Below the pieces are notes generated by a model. That model worked only from the letters and a program-made list of their open reading frames with translations, did not search any database and was not told the DNA's origin. Shown one piece after another: positions 50,294-59,509 of a stretch of DNA of 64,000 bases. The stretch is from Pseudodesulfovibrio senegalensis (GTDB lineage Bacteria; Desulfobacterota; Desulfovibrionia; Desulfovibrionales; Desulfovibrionaceae). A program made the translations under genes and the position numbers. Numbering within the stretch: position 1 is the stretch's first letter; each line of letters opens with the position of its first letter. The stretch spans positions 496,001-560,000 of the forward strand of contig NZ_WAIE01000001.1 of assembly GCF_008830225.1 (NCBI RefSeq), read 5' to 3'.

Positions 50294-51553
50294 TTAGGCT
50301 GTGACCTTGCGCGCCCGGAAACGCTTGTTGATCTGGGCCACGGTGCTTCTGAACAGCGATGCCCGGATTTCCGGATCCAGAGGCTGGCCGCCGCCGTTTA
50401 CGCAACCACCGGGGCAGCTCATGATTTCGATGAAGTGGTAGGGCGATTTGCCTGCGCGTACTTCATCGCAGAGCTTGGCCGCGTTGCTCAGGCCACTGGC
50501 CACGGCCACCTTGACGGTGCCGAATCCGGGAACCTTGACGTCGGCGGTGTTAATGCCTTCGTGGGTGCGGACCACCTTGATGTCCGGGTTGTCCAGCTTC
50601 TTGCCGGAGAGCACTTCGTAGGCAAGGCGCAGGGCCGCTTCCATGACGCCGCCGCTGTTACCGAAGATGGTCGCCGCGCCGGTGGAGTCGCCCAGGGCCG
50701 GGTCGGGCTGCTGCGAAGGCAGGCTGTTGAAGCTGATGCCCGCGGTCTTGATCATGTGGGCCAGCTCACGGGTGTTGATGGTGGCATCGATGTCGCGGAA
50801 GCCGCTGTCTGCCAGTTCCGGGCGCAGGCCTTCATACTTCTTGGCGATGCAGGGCATGATGGACACGGTGTAGATCTTCTTGGCCTTCGTGTGGGTCTCA
50901 TGCGCGCCGTAGGTCTTGGCCAGGGGGCCGAGCATGCCGATGGGCGACTTGCAGCTGGACAGGTTGGGCATCAGGTCCGGGTAGAAGGTCTCCGCGAATT
51001 TGACCCAGCCCGGGCAGCAGGAAGTGAACTGCGGCAGGGGACGGGCGTTTTTCTTGCCCTGTTCCTTGACGCGCTGGATGAGTTCGGTGCCTTCTTCCAT
51101 GATGGTCACGTCGGCGGTGAACTCGTTGTCCCAGATGTAGTCGAATCCGAGCTTGCGCAGAGCCGCATGCATCTTGCCGCCCACGTAAGTGCCTGTGGGA
51201 GCGCCGAAGCATTCGCCCAATCCGTAGCGCACGGCAGGGGCGGGCATGGAGACCACGATGGTGTCGGGGTCTTTCAGCTTTTCAAAGATTTCGTCTACAT
51301 AGGAAACGCCTTCGTAGATTGCGCCGTAGGGGCAGTTGACCAGACATTGACCACAGTTCATGCAGGCCGCGGGATCGACAACCGCATGGATGCCGTCGTC
51401 GTTGATGGCCTGTATGGCGCCGGTGGCGCATACTTCGTCGCAGCTGCCGCAGGCTTCGCACTTGGCGGGGTCCACCTGGACGAAGAATATTCCGTCCGGG
51501 TCGACACCTTTGGGTGCGTTGGCTTGGTACATCACGCCTTCAATCTGTTTCAT
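50294..51553 (-). CDS. hydA: Periplasmic [FeFe]-hydrogenase large subunit HydA
   Basis: Catalytic subunit, 419 residues, which oxidises or makes H2 at the H-cluster. Seen: two [4Fe-4S] ferredoxin motifs near the start (CEACGSCDEVC and CMNCGQCLVNC), then the H-cluster motifs TSCCPGW, MPCIAKKYE and MSCPGGCVNGGGQP. It has no export signal of its own, as usual; HydB directs the pair. The start at 51553 has AAGGAGGG before it and gives the standard length. Neighbouring hydF and the TM1266-like gene support maturation of this enzyme. Confidence 0.97.
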   Translation of the reverse strand: MKQIEGVMYQANAPKGVDPDGIFFVQVDPAKCEACGSCDEVCATGAIQAINDDGIHAVVDPAACMNCGQCLVNCPYGAIYEGVSYVDEIFEKLKDPDTIVVSMPAPAVRYGLGECFGAPTGTYVGGKMHAALRKLGFDYIWDNEFTADVTIMEEGTELIQRVKEQGKKNARPLPQFTSCCPGWVKFAETFYPDLMPNLSSCKSPIGMLGPLAKTYGAHETHTKAKKIYTVSIMPCIAKKYEGLRPELADSGFRDIDATINTRELAHMIKTAGISFNSLPSQQPDPALGDSTGAATIFGNSGGVMEAALRLAYEVLSGKKLDNPDIKVVRTHEGINTADVKVPGFGTVKVAVASGLSNAAKLCDEVRAGKSPYHFIEIMSCPGGCVNGGGQPLDPEIRASLFRSTVAQINKRFRARKVTA

Positions 51554-52198
51554 GGTTCCCTCCTTGTTGGGGTGAATTGAAGACAAGTCCACCGGGGTTA
51601 CAGCCGGTTGAGACTTTGGTGTGCATCCTGACATCGGATACCCTCCTTCACGCACATCGGAACTGCCGTCAGCATCTCTGTGTACGTTTTTGAATATAGT
51701 AACACGATAGCAGTATTATTTTAAAAATCATATTCATGTCAAGCCGGGAGGTTACTTGGGTGTTCATGGGGGGAATGGTCGGCGTGGTGCGCGCCGGCAA
51801 CAGCTCCGTTGTGCTCAGGCGGCCATCAGGGGGGCTGATTTTCCCTTTTCGAGTTTTTCGCGGAGTATGCAAATGGGATCGGGTGCGTGTCGTGAACTCG
51901 TGGTGAAAGTCGCAAAACCGTTCATCGCGAAATCGTCGCCCAGTGGCCCGAAGAACCGGGGCCGTTTCTTTGTTCATGTGTATCGATCTTGTCGGGTATT
52001 GTGGATTTCACATTGTTTCAGGTGAGAATGCTTTGACATGTCCCCGGGCGTTATGAACAGTCGATATCACGTGCGATTATTTTCACGGGGATAGTCTTTG
52101 ACTTGAAATCCAGAGATTGAAATAAGAATGAATGATCAGATAATTGTGTTGTGAGGGGGCGAAAAGATGCATTGCAGGAGATTGCAAAGGGGTATGCC
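51554..52198. other. Intergenic region between hydA and the hydrolase pair
   Basis: About 645 bases with divergent genes on both sides. An AT-rich stretch (about 51685-51735) may hold the hydA promoter. TTGACT at 52098 with AATAAG 17 bases on is a weak candidate for the hydrolase genes. No supported gene, RNA or repeat was found. Confidence 0.4.
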
Positions 52199-53920
52199 AT
52201 GAGTCGCGTTCAGGGATTGATTCTTTCGGCCATTGCTTTCGGGGTGATCGGGGCAGCCCTGCTGCTTCCTGTGGACGTGCAGGCATCAGGCGGAATCGAT
52301 CCCGCAGACCCCATGGTCAGGGTGACTTCCCCGCCGGTGGATTTTGATGTCCAGAAGGTTCTGGCCGCAGTGAGCAAGGACGTGAGCCGGGCCACAGGGA
52401 TCAAGGAATCGTTCATCACCTACTATTGGCAGACCTTTGATAACATCGTTTACCAAGGAAACGAGACTGACAAGCCGCTGTTTGTCGATCTGTATGTCCC
52501 CGGTTTTTTCAGTGACGACGATGTGCACGGCATGATGAACGCCGTGGCCGACGCCATGGTGGATCACGCCAGGGTTGAGCGCAAATGGCTGTTCATCCAC
52601 ACGCATTTCCCGCTTCCGGGGCATGTTTATATTGGTGGCGGCATTACCGATTGGGATACATATCATGGCAAACCGAACACCGCGCCCCGTGACATCGAAG
52701 AGCGGGCCTTGAACAGGTTCCAGTTCAATGATGCTTCCTTTGCCTTTCAGTGCCTTTGGCGTTTTGGTGTCATGGCCGCCGGAGGTTCCGACCTTGGCGA
52801 ACTGTTGACCATCACCAGCCGCATTGAGGATTATGACAAGGAAAGCTGGTACTCATCCTGGGATGCCATGGCAGGCAGGGTGCGGAGCCTCGGTGATGAA
52901 TTTGCCGCTGGTCTGCATGCCGTGAGTGCAAGGGAGGCATACCTCCGCGCTGCCAATTATTACCGCGCCAGCGAAATTTATCTTTCCAGAGATGATCCTC
53001 GCAAGCATATTGCGTGGGAAAACGGACGGAAGAGTTTCCTCAAGGCGGCGACCTTCTCGGACGGTCGCATCGAGCCGGTGCGTATTCCCTATGAAAAGAA
53101 GACATTACCCGGTTATTTCGTCAAGGCGGACGACTCCGGCAGCAAGCGTCCCCTGTTGCTTATCCAGACCGGTCTGGACGGTACCGCCGAGGACCTCTAT
53201 TTCATCATTGGAGTGCATGCCGCCAAGCGTGGGTACAACTGCCTGATCTATGAAGGACCGGGGCAGGGTGAGGTGATTTCCGTTGAGAAGCTGCCGTTCA
53301 GGCACGACTGGGAAAAGGTCGTGACTCCGGTGGTGGATTACGCCTTGACCCGTCCGGAAGTTGATCCCGAACGGCTCGCCATCATCGGGTTTTCAATGGG
53401 TGGTTATCTTGTTCCCCGCGCCTTGGCCTATGAAAAGCGCATCAAGTGGGGCATTGTGGATGGAGGCGTCTATAGCGTGTTCGAGGGCACCATGACCAAA
53501 TTCCCGGACGAAGTGCGAAAGGGCGTGGGCAAGTCCCGCAGCAAGAAAGCCGTCAATGCGCTTGTTTACAAGGAGATGGAGGCGCATCCTGATGTGTGCC
53601 AGTTTATCAACCAGATGCTTTGGACTTTTGACGCGGACACGCCGTTTGACCTGTTTTCCAGGCTTCGCAAATACGACATGCAGGATGTGATCGGCAAAAT
53701 CGAGAGCGAAATGCTTGTGCTCAATTCCAGCAATGACCAGATTGCCGGGTCCAACGCGCAGGCCAAGAAATTTTACAACGGCTTGAAATCAAAGAAGACC
53801 TATTATGAGTTCAACACGGACCACGGTGCACAGTTTCACTGCCAATCCGGCGCACCGTTCGTGTCTGCTGAACGCATATTCAACTGGCTGGACACCCGTG
53901 CCATGCCTCGGTTGCCGTAG
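52199..53920 (+). CDS. Secreted tautomerase-like/alpha-beta hydrolase fusion protein
   Basis: A 573-residue exported protein. Seen: a Sec signal peptide (about 1-30, ending in VQA), a region around 85-165 with VDLYVPGFFSDDDVHGMM and HTHFPLPGHVYIGGGITD that looks like a tautomerase/MIF-like domain, a helical middle, then an alpha/beta hydrolase with nucleophile elbow GFSMGG (S399) and a late histidine in NTDHGAQFHC. The tautomerase call is from pattern only. The hydrolase part is of the FrsA/DUF1100-like type. The ATG at 52199 is chosen over 52151 because it gives the signal peptide. The substrate is unknown. Confidence 0.78.
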   Translation: MSRVQGLILSAIAFGVIGAALLLPVDVQASGGIDPADPMVRVTSPPVDFDVQKVLAAVSKDVSRATGIKESFITYYWQTFDNIVYQGNETDKPLFVDLYVPGFFSDDDVHGMMNAVADAMVDHARVERKWLFIHTHFPLPGHVYIGGGITDWDTYHGKPNTAPRDIEERALNRFQFNDASFAFQCLWRFGVMAAGGSDLGELLTITSRIEDYDKESWYSSWDAMAGRVRSLGDEFAAGLHAVSAREAYLRAANYYRASEIYLSRDDPRKHIAWENGRKSFLKAATFSDGRIEPVRIPYEKKTLPGYFVKADDSGSKRPLLLIQTGLDGTAEDLYFIIGVHAAKRGYNCLIYEGPGQGEVISVEKLPFRHDWEKVVTPVVDYALTRPEVDPERLAIIGFSMGGYLVPRALAYEKRIKWGIVDGGVYSVFEGTMTKFPDEVRKGVGKSRSKKAVNALVYKEMEAHPDVCQFINQMLWTFDADTPFDLFSRLRKYDMQDVIGKIESEMLVLNSSNDQIAGSNAQAKKFYNGLKSKKTYYEFNTDHGAQFHCQSGAPFVSAERIFNWLDTRAMPRLP

Positions 53921-53930
53921 GGGGGAAGAA

Positions 53931-55187
53931 GTGAAACGGACTCTTTTTGTAACGGTTTTCATCGTGACCTCGCTGCTGTGCTGCGGCGCGTGGGCTGGCG
54001 AAGACTCCAAGGCGTTTGATGCCCACGCAACCACTTTTCATTATTTTTTCAAGGATGGCGACATGGATTTCCATTTCGGCAACCTTGTGCTCGGGGCCGC
54101 CCGGAATGGCGGGGTGGAGATCGGCGAGGCCTTTTATGCCGCGTCCCGCATCAAGGACGGCGATGCCGTCAGCTGGCAAAAGGAATGGCATGAGCTGGCG
54201 CGACGGGTGGAGGCGCGAGGCGAAAGCGCGCTCAGGGCGGGGCATGTCGTGAGCGCTCGCACACAATTGATTCGTGCCGCTTACTATTACCGTATTTCGC
54301 TGCTCGGCATGCTGCCGGGCAACCCGGAGTTGGAGAAGCGCGGCCTCAAGTGCCGTTCGCTCATGCGGCAGGCCGGACCGTTGTTTGACCCGCCCCTCGA
54401 GTATTTTGAGATTCCTTTTGAGAACACGGTCCTTCCCGGTTATTTCCGCAAGGCAGACAATTCGGGCAAGCCGGCAAAGACCCTGTTGATGATCGGCGGC
54501 GGGGAAACGTTTATCGAAGATTTGTTCTTTTACATTGAGCCTCAGGCCCATGAGCGCGGCTACAATTTCATGACCGTGGACCTGCCGGGGCAGGGCCTGT
54601 TGCCTCATGCCGGCCATGTTTTCCGTACGGATACCAATGTTCCCATGAAGAATGTGGTGGATTACGCCTTGAGCCGTCCGGACGTGGCCCCGGAAAAATT
54701 CGCTGCATACGGAATCAGCGGCGGCGGGCTCTTCGTTCCCCAGGCCGCCATGCACGATTCCCGCATCAAGGCCATTGCCATGAGTTCGGCCGTGGTGGAT
54801 GCCTACCCGCTGTTCGCGGCCATGCCCGCGGCTTCTGCTACCAGGGAGGAAATCGATTCCTGGTCCTCCTTCCACGCTGACATCGTCAAATCCATTTGCT
54901 GGCGATACGGCGTGGACAAACCGGCAGGGCTTATTGAAGCAAACAAGGGCAATACATTTGACCCCAGCCAGATCGCGGTCCCGGCCCTGCTTGTCGTGGG
55001 CGAGGGGGAATACCGCAGCCAGGAGGTCCGGCGACAGCAGAAGGTTGCCATGGACGGATTCAGCGACACGCGAAGCAGGCTGGTGGTGACACCTTCCGAC
55101 GAAGGGGCATCCAACCATTGCATCATGGAAAACCGGAGCATTGTCGGGCAGGTCGTGTTCGACTGGCTTGATGAAATTTTCCGTTGA
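53931..55187 (+). CDS. Secreted alpha/beta hydrolase, paralogue of the preceding gene
   Basis: A 418-residue exported hydrolase that starts with GTG ten bases after the previous stop, behind GGGGGAAG. Seen: a signal peptide (about 1-22, LLCCGAWAG at its end), a helical region like the middle of the previous protein, the shared IPFENTVLPGYFRKADNSG segment, an elbow GISGGG (S263) and SNHCIMEN near the end with the likely catalytic histidine. It lacks the tautomerase-like part. The pair probably arose by duplication and acts on one extracellular substrate or on related ones. Confidence 0.82.
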   Translation: MKRTLFVTVFIVTSLLCCGAWAGEDSKAFDAHATTFHYFFKDGDMDFHFGNLVLGAARNGGVEIGEAFYAASRIKDGDAVSWQKEWHELARRVEARGESALRAGHVVSARTQLIRAAYYYRISLLGMLPGNPELEKRGLKCRSLMRQAGPLFDPPLEYFEIPFENTVLPGYFRKADNSGKPAKTLLMIGGGETFIEDLFFYIEPQAHERGYNFMTVDLPGQGLLPHAGHVFRTDTNVPMKNVVDYALSRPDVAPEKFAAYGISGGGLFVPQAAMHDSRIKAIAMSSAVVDAYPLFAAMPAASATREEIDSWSSFHADIVKSICWRYGVDKPAGLIEANKGNTFDPSQIAVPALLVVGEGEYRSQEVRRQQKVAMDGFSDTRSRLVVTPSDEGASNHCIMENRSIVGQVVFDWLDEIFR

Positions 55188-55486
55188 CCGAGGTGGGGAT
55201 GCGATTGCGTGGTTGGTTGTGGGCGTGATTGACGTTTTTTCCCGGGCGGGTGTGCGGCCAAATACACAGACCGTCCGGCGCCTGCCGGCCGTTGACTGGC
55301 ACCGCTTCTTCTCGGGGCATCATGTCCCCGGTCCCCTTGCGGAATATCTTGGACAGCATCGAGTCCGGCGCGTCCGCCGGTTGTGTGCGGCTGGCTTATT
55401 CGCGCCGTTGACCTGTTTCCACGTCGGCTGACAGCTTCCTTGTGCTGAAGTCCATGCGTGGTGAGTACCGTGAACCGGCCCTGTTT
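55188..55486. other. Gap between converging genes
   Basis: About 300 bases between the second hydrolase and the repeat protein of the nifV unit. Only weak GC-rich stems (near 55360-55385) are seen; no gene or clear terminator. Confidence 0.4.
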
Positions 55487-56338
55487 CTAGAGCCCGCACC
55501 CCATGAGCGGTATCGTGTTCTGGCGGGGCAGGGGAGATTCGGAAAGGAAGACATGGTCTGCCGTGGGAATCCGTATGGTCGGGAGATCACAATGTGTTTG
55601 GATGGTGATCGTGTCTTTGCCGATTGCAACGATCATGGGAACGGGTTCCTGTTCGGTCTCGCTGCAGTAGCTTTCGCGATACAGCGGTTTGAACAAATCG
55701 GATTCGCCGTTGGGCCGGACCACGGAGAGCTGGCTGAGGGTGGTCGTTACCCGTGCAACGGCGCCGCGGGCGTCAAAGACGAGTGAGTTCATATCGCCGT
55801 TCACGCCCAGAGCATCGGAATTAAAGGCCATGATGTCGCCGATGGGCGTGGTTACCGATGTCGGACTGGCCGGTTCCAGCGAACGGAGCATGCCGTTTCG
55901 GTCAAAACTGATTCCGATTCGGGCTTTCATGGGGCCGACCGGAGTGACCAGGCTGACGACTTCTCCGGGCCATAAGGTGAGACTGCGTATCGCCTCGTTT
56001 TCGTGAAAGCTGATGGCGATGACCTTGGCCGTGATCATGCCCGCCGGGGTTTGCACTGGAGTGGGTTCGGCCAGCGCCGCTTCATCCGATTCTCCCCAGT
56101 ATCCCGAAAGTTTGCCGTTGAGCGGAAAGACCCGTTTGAGGGTGCCGTTTTCATGAAACGTTACCAATTCGGCCGGTATGTTGCCGACCGGTGTCGGGAT
56201 GGAGGTCTGCATCTCCAGCGGCACGGTCTTGGGTGTGCCGTTTTCATGATATCGTACCGGGAGCACTTCCTTTTTCCTGAGATCGTCCGTGGTGTGCTGG
56301 GGGATCAGGTCGCCATATTTCGTTTGAATCGGCTGCAT
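55487..56338 (-). CDS. Repeat protein of unknown function co-transcribed with nifV
   Basis: Not recognised as a named nif protein. A 283-residue soluble protein with four or five irregular repeats of about 45-55 residues, each built on [YF]-HENGT-[LP]-K-x-V (for example YHENGTPKTV, FHENGTLKRV, FHENEAIRSL, FDRNGMLRSL) followed by a tP-x-G-x-I/M turn. This resembles YwqK/MORN_2-type beta repeats. It starts 13 bases after nifV, so it should be made under nitrogen-fixing conditions from the same sigma-54 promoter. No signal peptide. A structural or regulatory role in nitrogen fixation is only an inference from position. Confidence 0.78.
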   Translation of the reverse strand: MQPIQTKYGDLIPQHTTDDLRKKEVLPVRYHENGTPKTVPLEMQTSIPTPVGNIPAELVTFHENGTLKRVFPLNGKLSGYWGESDEAALAEPTPVQTPAGMITAKVIAISFHENEAIRSLTLWPGEVVSLVTPVGPMKARIGISFDRNGMLRSLEPASPTSVTTPIGDIMAFNSDALGVNGDMNSLVFDARGAVARVTTTLSQLSVVRPNGESDLFKPLYRESYCSETEQEPVPMIVAIGKDTITIQTHCDLPTIRIPTADHVFLSESPLPRQNTIPLMGCGL

Positions 56339-56351
56339 GGTGTTTCCTTTG

Positions 56352-57449
56352 TCAGTTGGAGTTGGCAAGTTTGGTGAGTTCTGTTTCGGTCAGCGGACGT
56401 TCAAGCTTCCATGACAGGTCCCTGACGGCCCTGACGAGTTTCGGCAGTTGTTTTTCCGGACAGTTGAGGGCGTTTTCACAGAGGGCGGAACGCAGGGCTG
56501 CCTGCCCGCTTTTGCCGCCAACGGCAATGATGCGCCGTGTGCCCACGGCCGCCGGGTCGTAGGGTTCGAAAAGCGCCGGAGACTTGCTGAGCGCGTGGGC
56601 ATGGAGCCCGGATTCACACGCAAAGATATCTTCTCCCGCAATGGGTTTGGTGCGGGGAATCGGCACGTCGGCAGCGTTCGAGACCAGATCGCACAGTTCA
56701 CGAATATTGTTGACGGCATAGTCATGGGTTCCCTCCTTGAGTGTGAGCCACGCGGCCAATTCCTCGGTGGCCGCAATGCCGGAACGTTCGCCGATCCCCA
56801 GCACGCTGGCATCGGCATAGTCCGCTCCGCACTCGAGAGCGGTGACCGCGTTGGCCGTTGCCATGCCGAAATCATCGTGGCAGTGCACGGCCAGATCAAT
56901 GGTCAGGGCGTTGCGGAAGCGTTTGACGAGCCGGGCCGTTTTTTGTGGCGTGAGCACGCCGAGGGAGTCGGACAGCCTGATACGGCTGGCTCCCATGTCC
57001 TGCGCAAGCTGTGCGGCCTTGAGCGCAAAATCCTCGTCAGCGCGGGACACGTCTTCCAGCCCCACGGAGATGTACTCAATGCCCAGCAGGGCCGCCGCCA
57101 GCAGGGTGCAGAACAATCGTTCGAGAAGCCCTTCGCGATCGGTTCCGAGGCGGTGTGTCATGTGCAGGTCCGACACCGGCACCCCGATATTGATACGATC
57201 TATGTCGAGTTCTCCTGCAGCGCGGACGTCCTTTTCACGGCAGGGCGACCATACGCTGAGACGGGTGCCGGCTGCCTTGGCTCTGGTCTGGGCGATCAGG
57301 TGTTTCAGGCCGTCCTGCCCCACCCAGCCGATTTCCAGTTCGTTCACGCCGAGTTCAAGAAGCCCGTCAACGATCCGTTCCCTTGTCTCCTGAACGAAAT
57401 ACGCTCCGAACAACTGCGCGCCTTCTCTCAAGGTCGTGTCGATCAGCAT
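56352..57449 (-). CDS. nifV: Homocitrate synthase NifV
   Basis: Condenses acetyl-CoA with 2-oxoglutarate to homocitrate, the organic ligand of FeMo-cofactor. It has 365 residues, usual for NifV. Seen: DTTLREGAQLFG at the start (LeuA-type signature), the metal site HCHDDFGMATANA near the middle, and GERSGIAATEELAAWL. Isopropylmalate synthase is less likely because of its short length and the nif context. A sigma-54 promoter on the minus strand lies 44 bases before the ATG, divergent from nifH. Confidence 0.93.
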   Translation of the reverse strand: MLIDTTLREGAQLFGAYFVQETRERIVDGLLELGVNELEIGWVGQDGLKHLIAQTRAKAAGTRLSVWSPCREKDVRAAGELDIDRINIGVPVSDLHMTHRLGTDREGLLERLFCTLLAAALLGIEYISVGLEDVSRADEDFALKAAQLAQDMGASRIRLSDSLGVLTPQKTARLVKRFRNALTIDLAVHCHDDFGMATANAVTALECGADYADASVLGIGERSGIAATEELAAWLTLKEGTHDYAVNNIRELCDLVSNAADVPIPRTKPIAGEDIFACESGLHAHALSKSPALFEPYDPAAVGTRRIIAVGGKSGQAALRSALCENALNCPEKQLPKLVRAVRDLSWKLERPLTETELTKLANSN

Positions 57450-57492
57450 GGTTCGACTCCTTGCGTTTGTTACCTTTCCATCCTTTCCCTGA

Positions 57493-57507
57493 GCATATTC
57501 AATGCCA
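57493..57507 (-). promoter_or_regulatory. Sigma-54 promoter of nifV
   Basis: Minus-strand TGGCATTGAATATGC, with GG and GC 10 bases apart as in the -24/-12 consensus. It stands 44 bases before the nifV start. The near-symmetry with the nifH promoter supports it. Confidence 0.7.
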
Positions 57508-57576
57508 ATGAATATGCGTCTTTCATGTCTTTGAAGTTACTAGATAAATCGACATGCGGCCGCGACTGCCCGCTGC

Positions 57577-57640
57577 CTACGTTTTTGTAGTCAGCGACAA
57601 TTTGGTCGTGCGCTCCGGTGGTTGTCTACACTTTTCGTAG
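57577..57640. promoter_or_regulatory. Paired dyads between the divergent nif promoters
   Basis: CTAC-GTTTTT-GTAG (57577-57590) and CTAC-ACTTTTC-GTAG (57626-57640). Each is about 78 bases from the nearer promoter's -24 GG and about 127 from the farther one. They are likely activator sites for both directions. The classic NifA site TGT-N10-ACA was not found here, so the activator may be of another kind. Confidence 0.6.
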
Positions 57641-57709
57641 GTTGTTTGTATTATGTGTCTTTGAATTAAAACCCTTTTATTTCGGTGATTTATTGTTTCT
57701 ATCCGTAAA

Positions 57710-57724
57710 TGGCACGCCCTTTGC
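57710..57724 (+). promoter_or_regulatory. Sigma-54 promoter of the nifH operon
   Basis: TGGCACGCCCTTTGC, a perfect TGGCAC-N5-TTGC match, 43 bases before the nifH start. The strongest sigma-54 element in the window. Confidence 0.92.
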
Positions 57725-57746
57725 CTTATGGGGGGTGTCCATCTGA

Positions 57747-58598
<852 letters not shown>

Positions 58599-58619
58599 GC
58601 TTTTTCCATCAACTCGTGA

Positions 58620-58643
58620 TGCCCCGCGCACGCTGCCGGGGCA
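58620..58643. terminator. Hairpin between nifH and nifI1
   Basis: TGCCCCG/CGGGGCA with a 10-base loop, 22 bases after the nifH stop and without a T-run. It may stabilise or partly end the nifH message, giving more NifH than NifDK; this is an inference. Confidence 0.45.
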
Positions 58644-58758
58644 TCGGGAAAGCGCATATGGACTCCGTATCCTGCCTGCGCCTGGTTCCCGACACCCTCG
58701 AAACGGCTGTCGGTGTAATCAAAATACAATAAAATCGAAGTGATAGGAGGGAATGGAA

Positions 58759-59112
58759 ATGATGATCATGGTAAGAGCGATTGTGCGGCCGGAAAAAGCG
58801 GATGACGTGTTGGCCGCCCTCATGGACAACGGTTTCCCCGCTGTCACCAAGTATTCCGTGGCCGGTCGCGGCAAACAGCGCGGCATCAAGATCGGCGAAG
58901 TCACCTACGACGAGATTCCCAAAACCATGCTCATGAGCGTCGTCAACGCTGCGGACAAGGATTTCGTGGTCAACACCATCATGGACGCGGCCCGTTCCGA
59001 CAAGGGCGGGGCGTTCGGCGACGGCAAGATATTCGTTACCGATGTGGAGTCCGTCTTCACCATCAGTTCCGGCGTGGAAGATACCGCCGCCGCAAGCGAG
59101 GAGGCCGCGTAA
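58759..59112 (+). CDS. nifI1: Nitrogen regulatory PII-like protein NifI1
   Basis: A 117-residue GlnB-family protein. NifI1 and NifI2 together switch nitrogenase off by binding NifDK when ammonium is present, relieved by 2-oxoglutarate. Seen: MVRAIVRPEKADDVLAAL at the start, the T-loop SVAGRGKQRGIKIGE without the uridylylated tyrosine form of GlnB, and AFGDGKIFVTDVE near the end. The ATG at 58759 is preferred to 58753 because TAGGAGG then stands eight bases away. The stop overlaps nifI2 (TAATG). Confidence 0.94.
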   Translation: MMIMVRAIVRPEKADDVLAALMDNGFPAVTKYSVAGRGKQRGIKIGEVTYDEIPKTMLMSVVNAADKDFVVNTIMDAARSDKGGAFGDGKIFVTDVESVFTISSGVEDTAAASEEAA

Positions 59113-59486
59113 TGAAGGAAGTCATCGCCGTGGTGCGCATGAACATGATGAACAAGACCAAGGCCGCCCTGACCGAGGCCGGGGTGGATGCCTTCTTTGC
59201 CCATGAGGCTCAGGGGCGCGGCAAGGGCTTTGTCAACGCCGCCGTGCTTGAGGGCGCGGAAAGCGGATATGAAGAGGCCGCTGCCGTCCTTGGAGAAAAG
59301 GGCAAGCTGTATGCCAAACGCATGGTCACCGTCGTGGTTCCCGACGATCAGGTCGAGGACGTGGTGGAAGCCATCACCGAGGTCAACCGGACCGGCAAAC
59401 CCGGAGACGGCAAGATCTTTGTTCTTCCCATGGGGGACGCGGTTCGCGTCAGAACCTCTGAAACCGGTACCAAGGCCATTCAGTAG
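59112..59486 (+). CDS. nifI2: Nitrogen regulatory PII-like protein NifI2
   Basis: A 124-residue GlnB-family partner of NifI1. Seen: MKEVIAVVRMNMMNKTKAAL, a longer T-loop region (HEAQGRGKGFVNAAVLEGAE) as is typical of NifI2, the RMVTVVVPDDQVEDVVEAI segment and GDGKIFVLPMGDAVRVRT near the end. Its place between nifH and nifD is the mark of the nitrogenase type found in methanogens, clostridia and sulfate reducers. Post-translational control of NifDK is known for the family. Confidence 0.94.
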   Translation: MKEVIAVVRMNMMNKTKAALTEAGVDAFFAHEAQGRGKGFVNAAVLEGAESGYEEAAAVLGEKGKLYAKRMVTVVVPDDQVEDVVEAITEVNRTGKPGDGKIFVLPMGDAVRVRTSETGTKAIQ

Positions 59487-59509
59487 CCGCCGCACAAGGA
59501 GACGAAACA

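Noticed and set aside
51756-52025. A small plus-strand gene between hydA and the hydrolases
   Set aside because: No ribosome site, no composition bias of a gene and no recognisable protein.
57541-57709. Classic NifA sites TGT-N10-ACA upstream of nifH
   Set aside because: Only TTGT-N8-ACAA (57585-57600) is present; the spacing is wrong.
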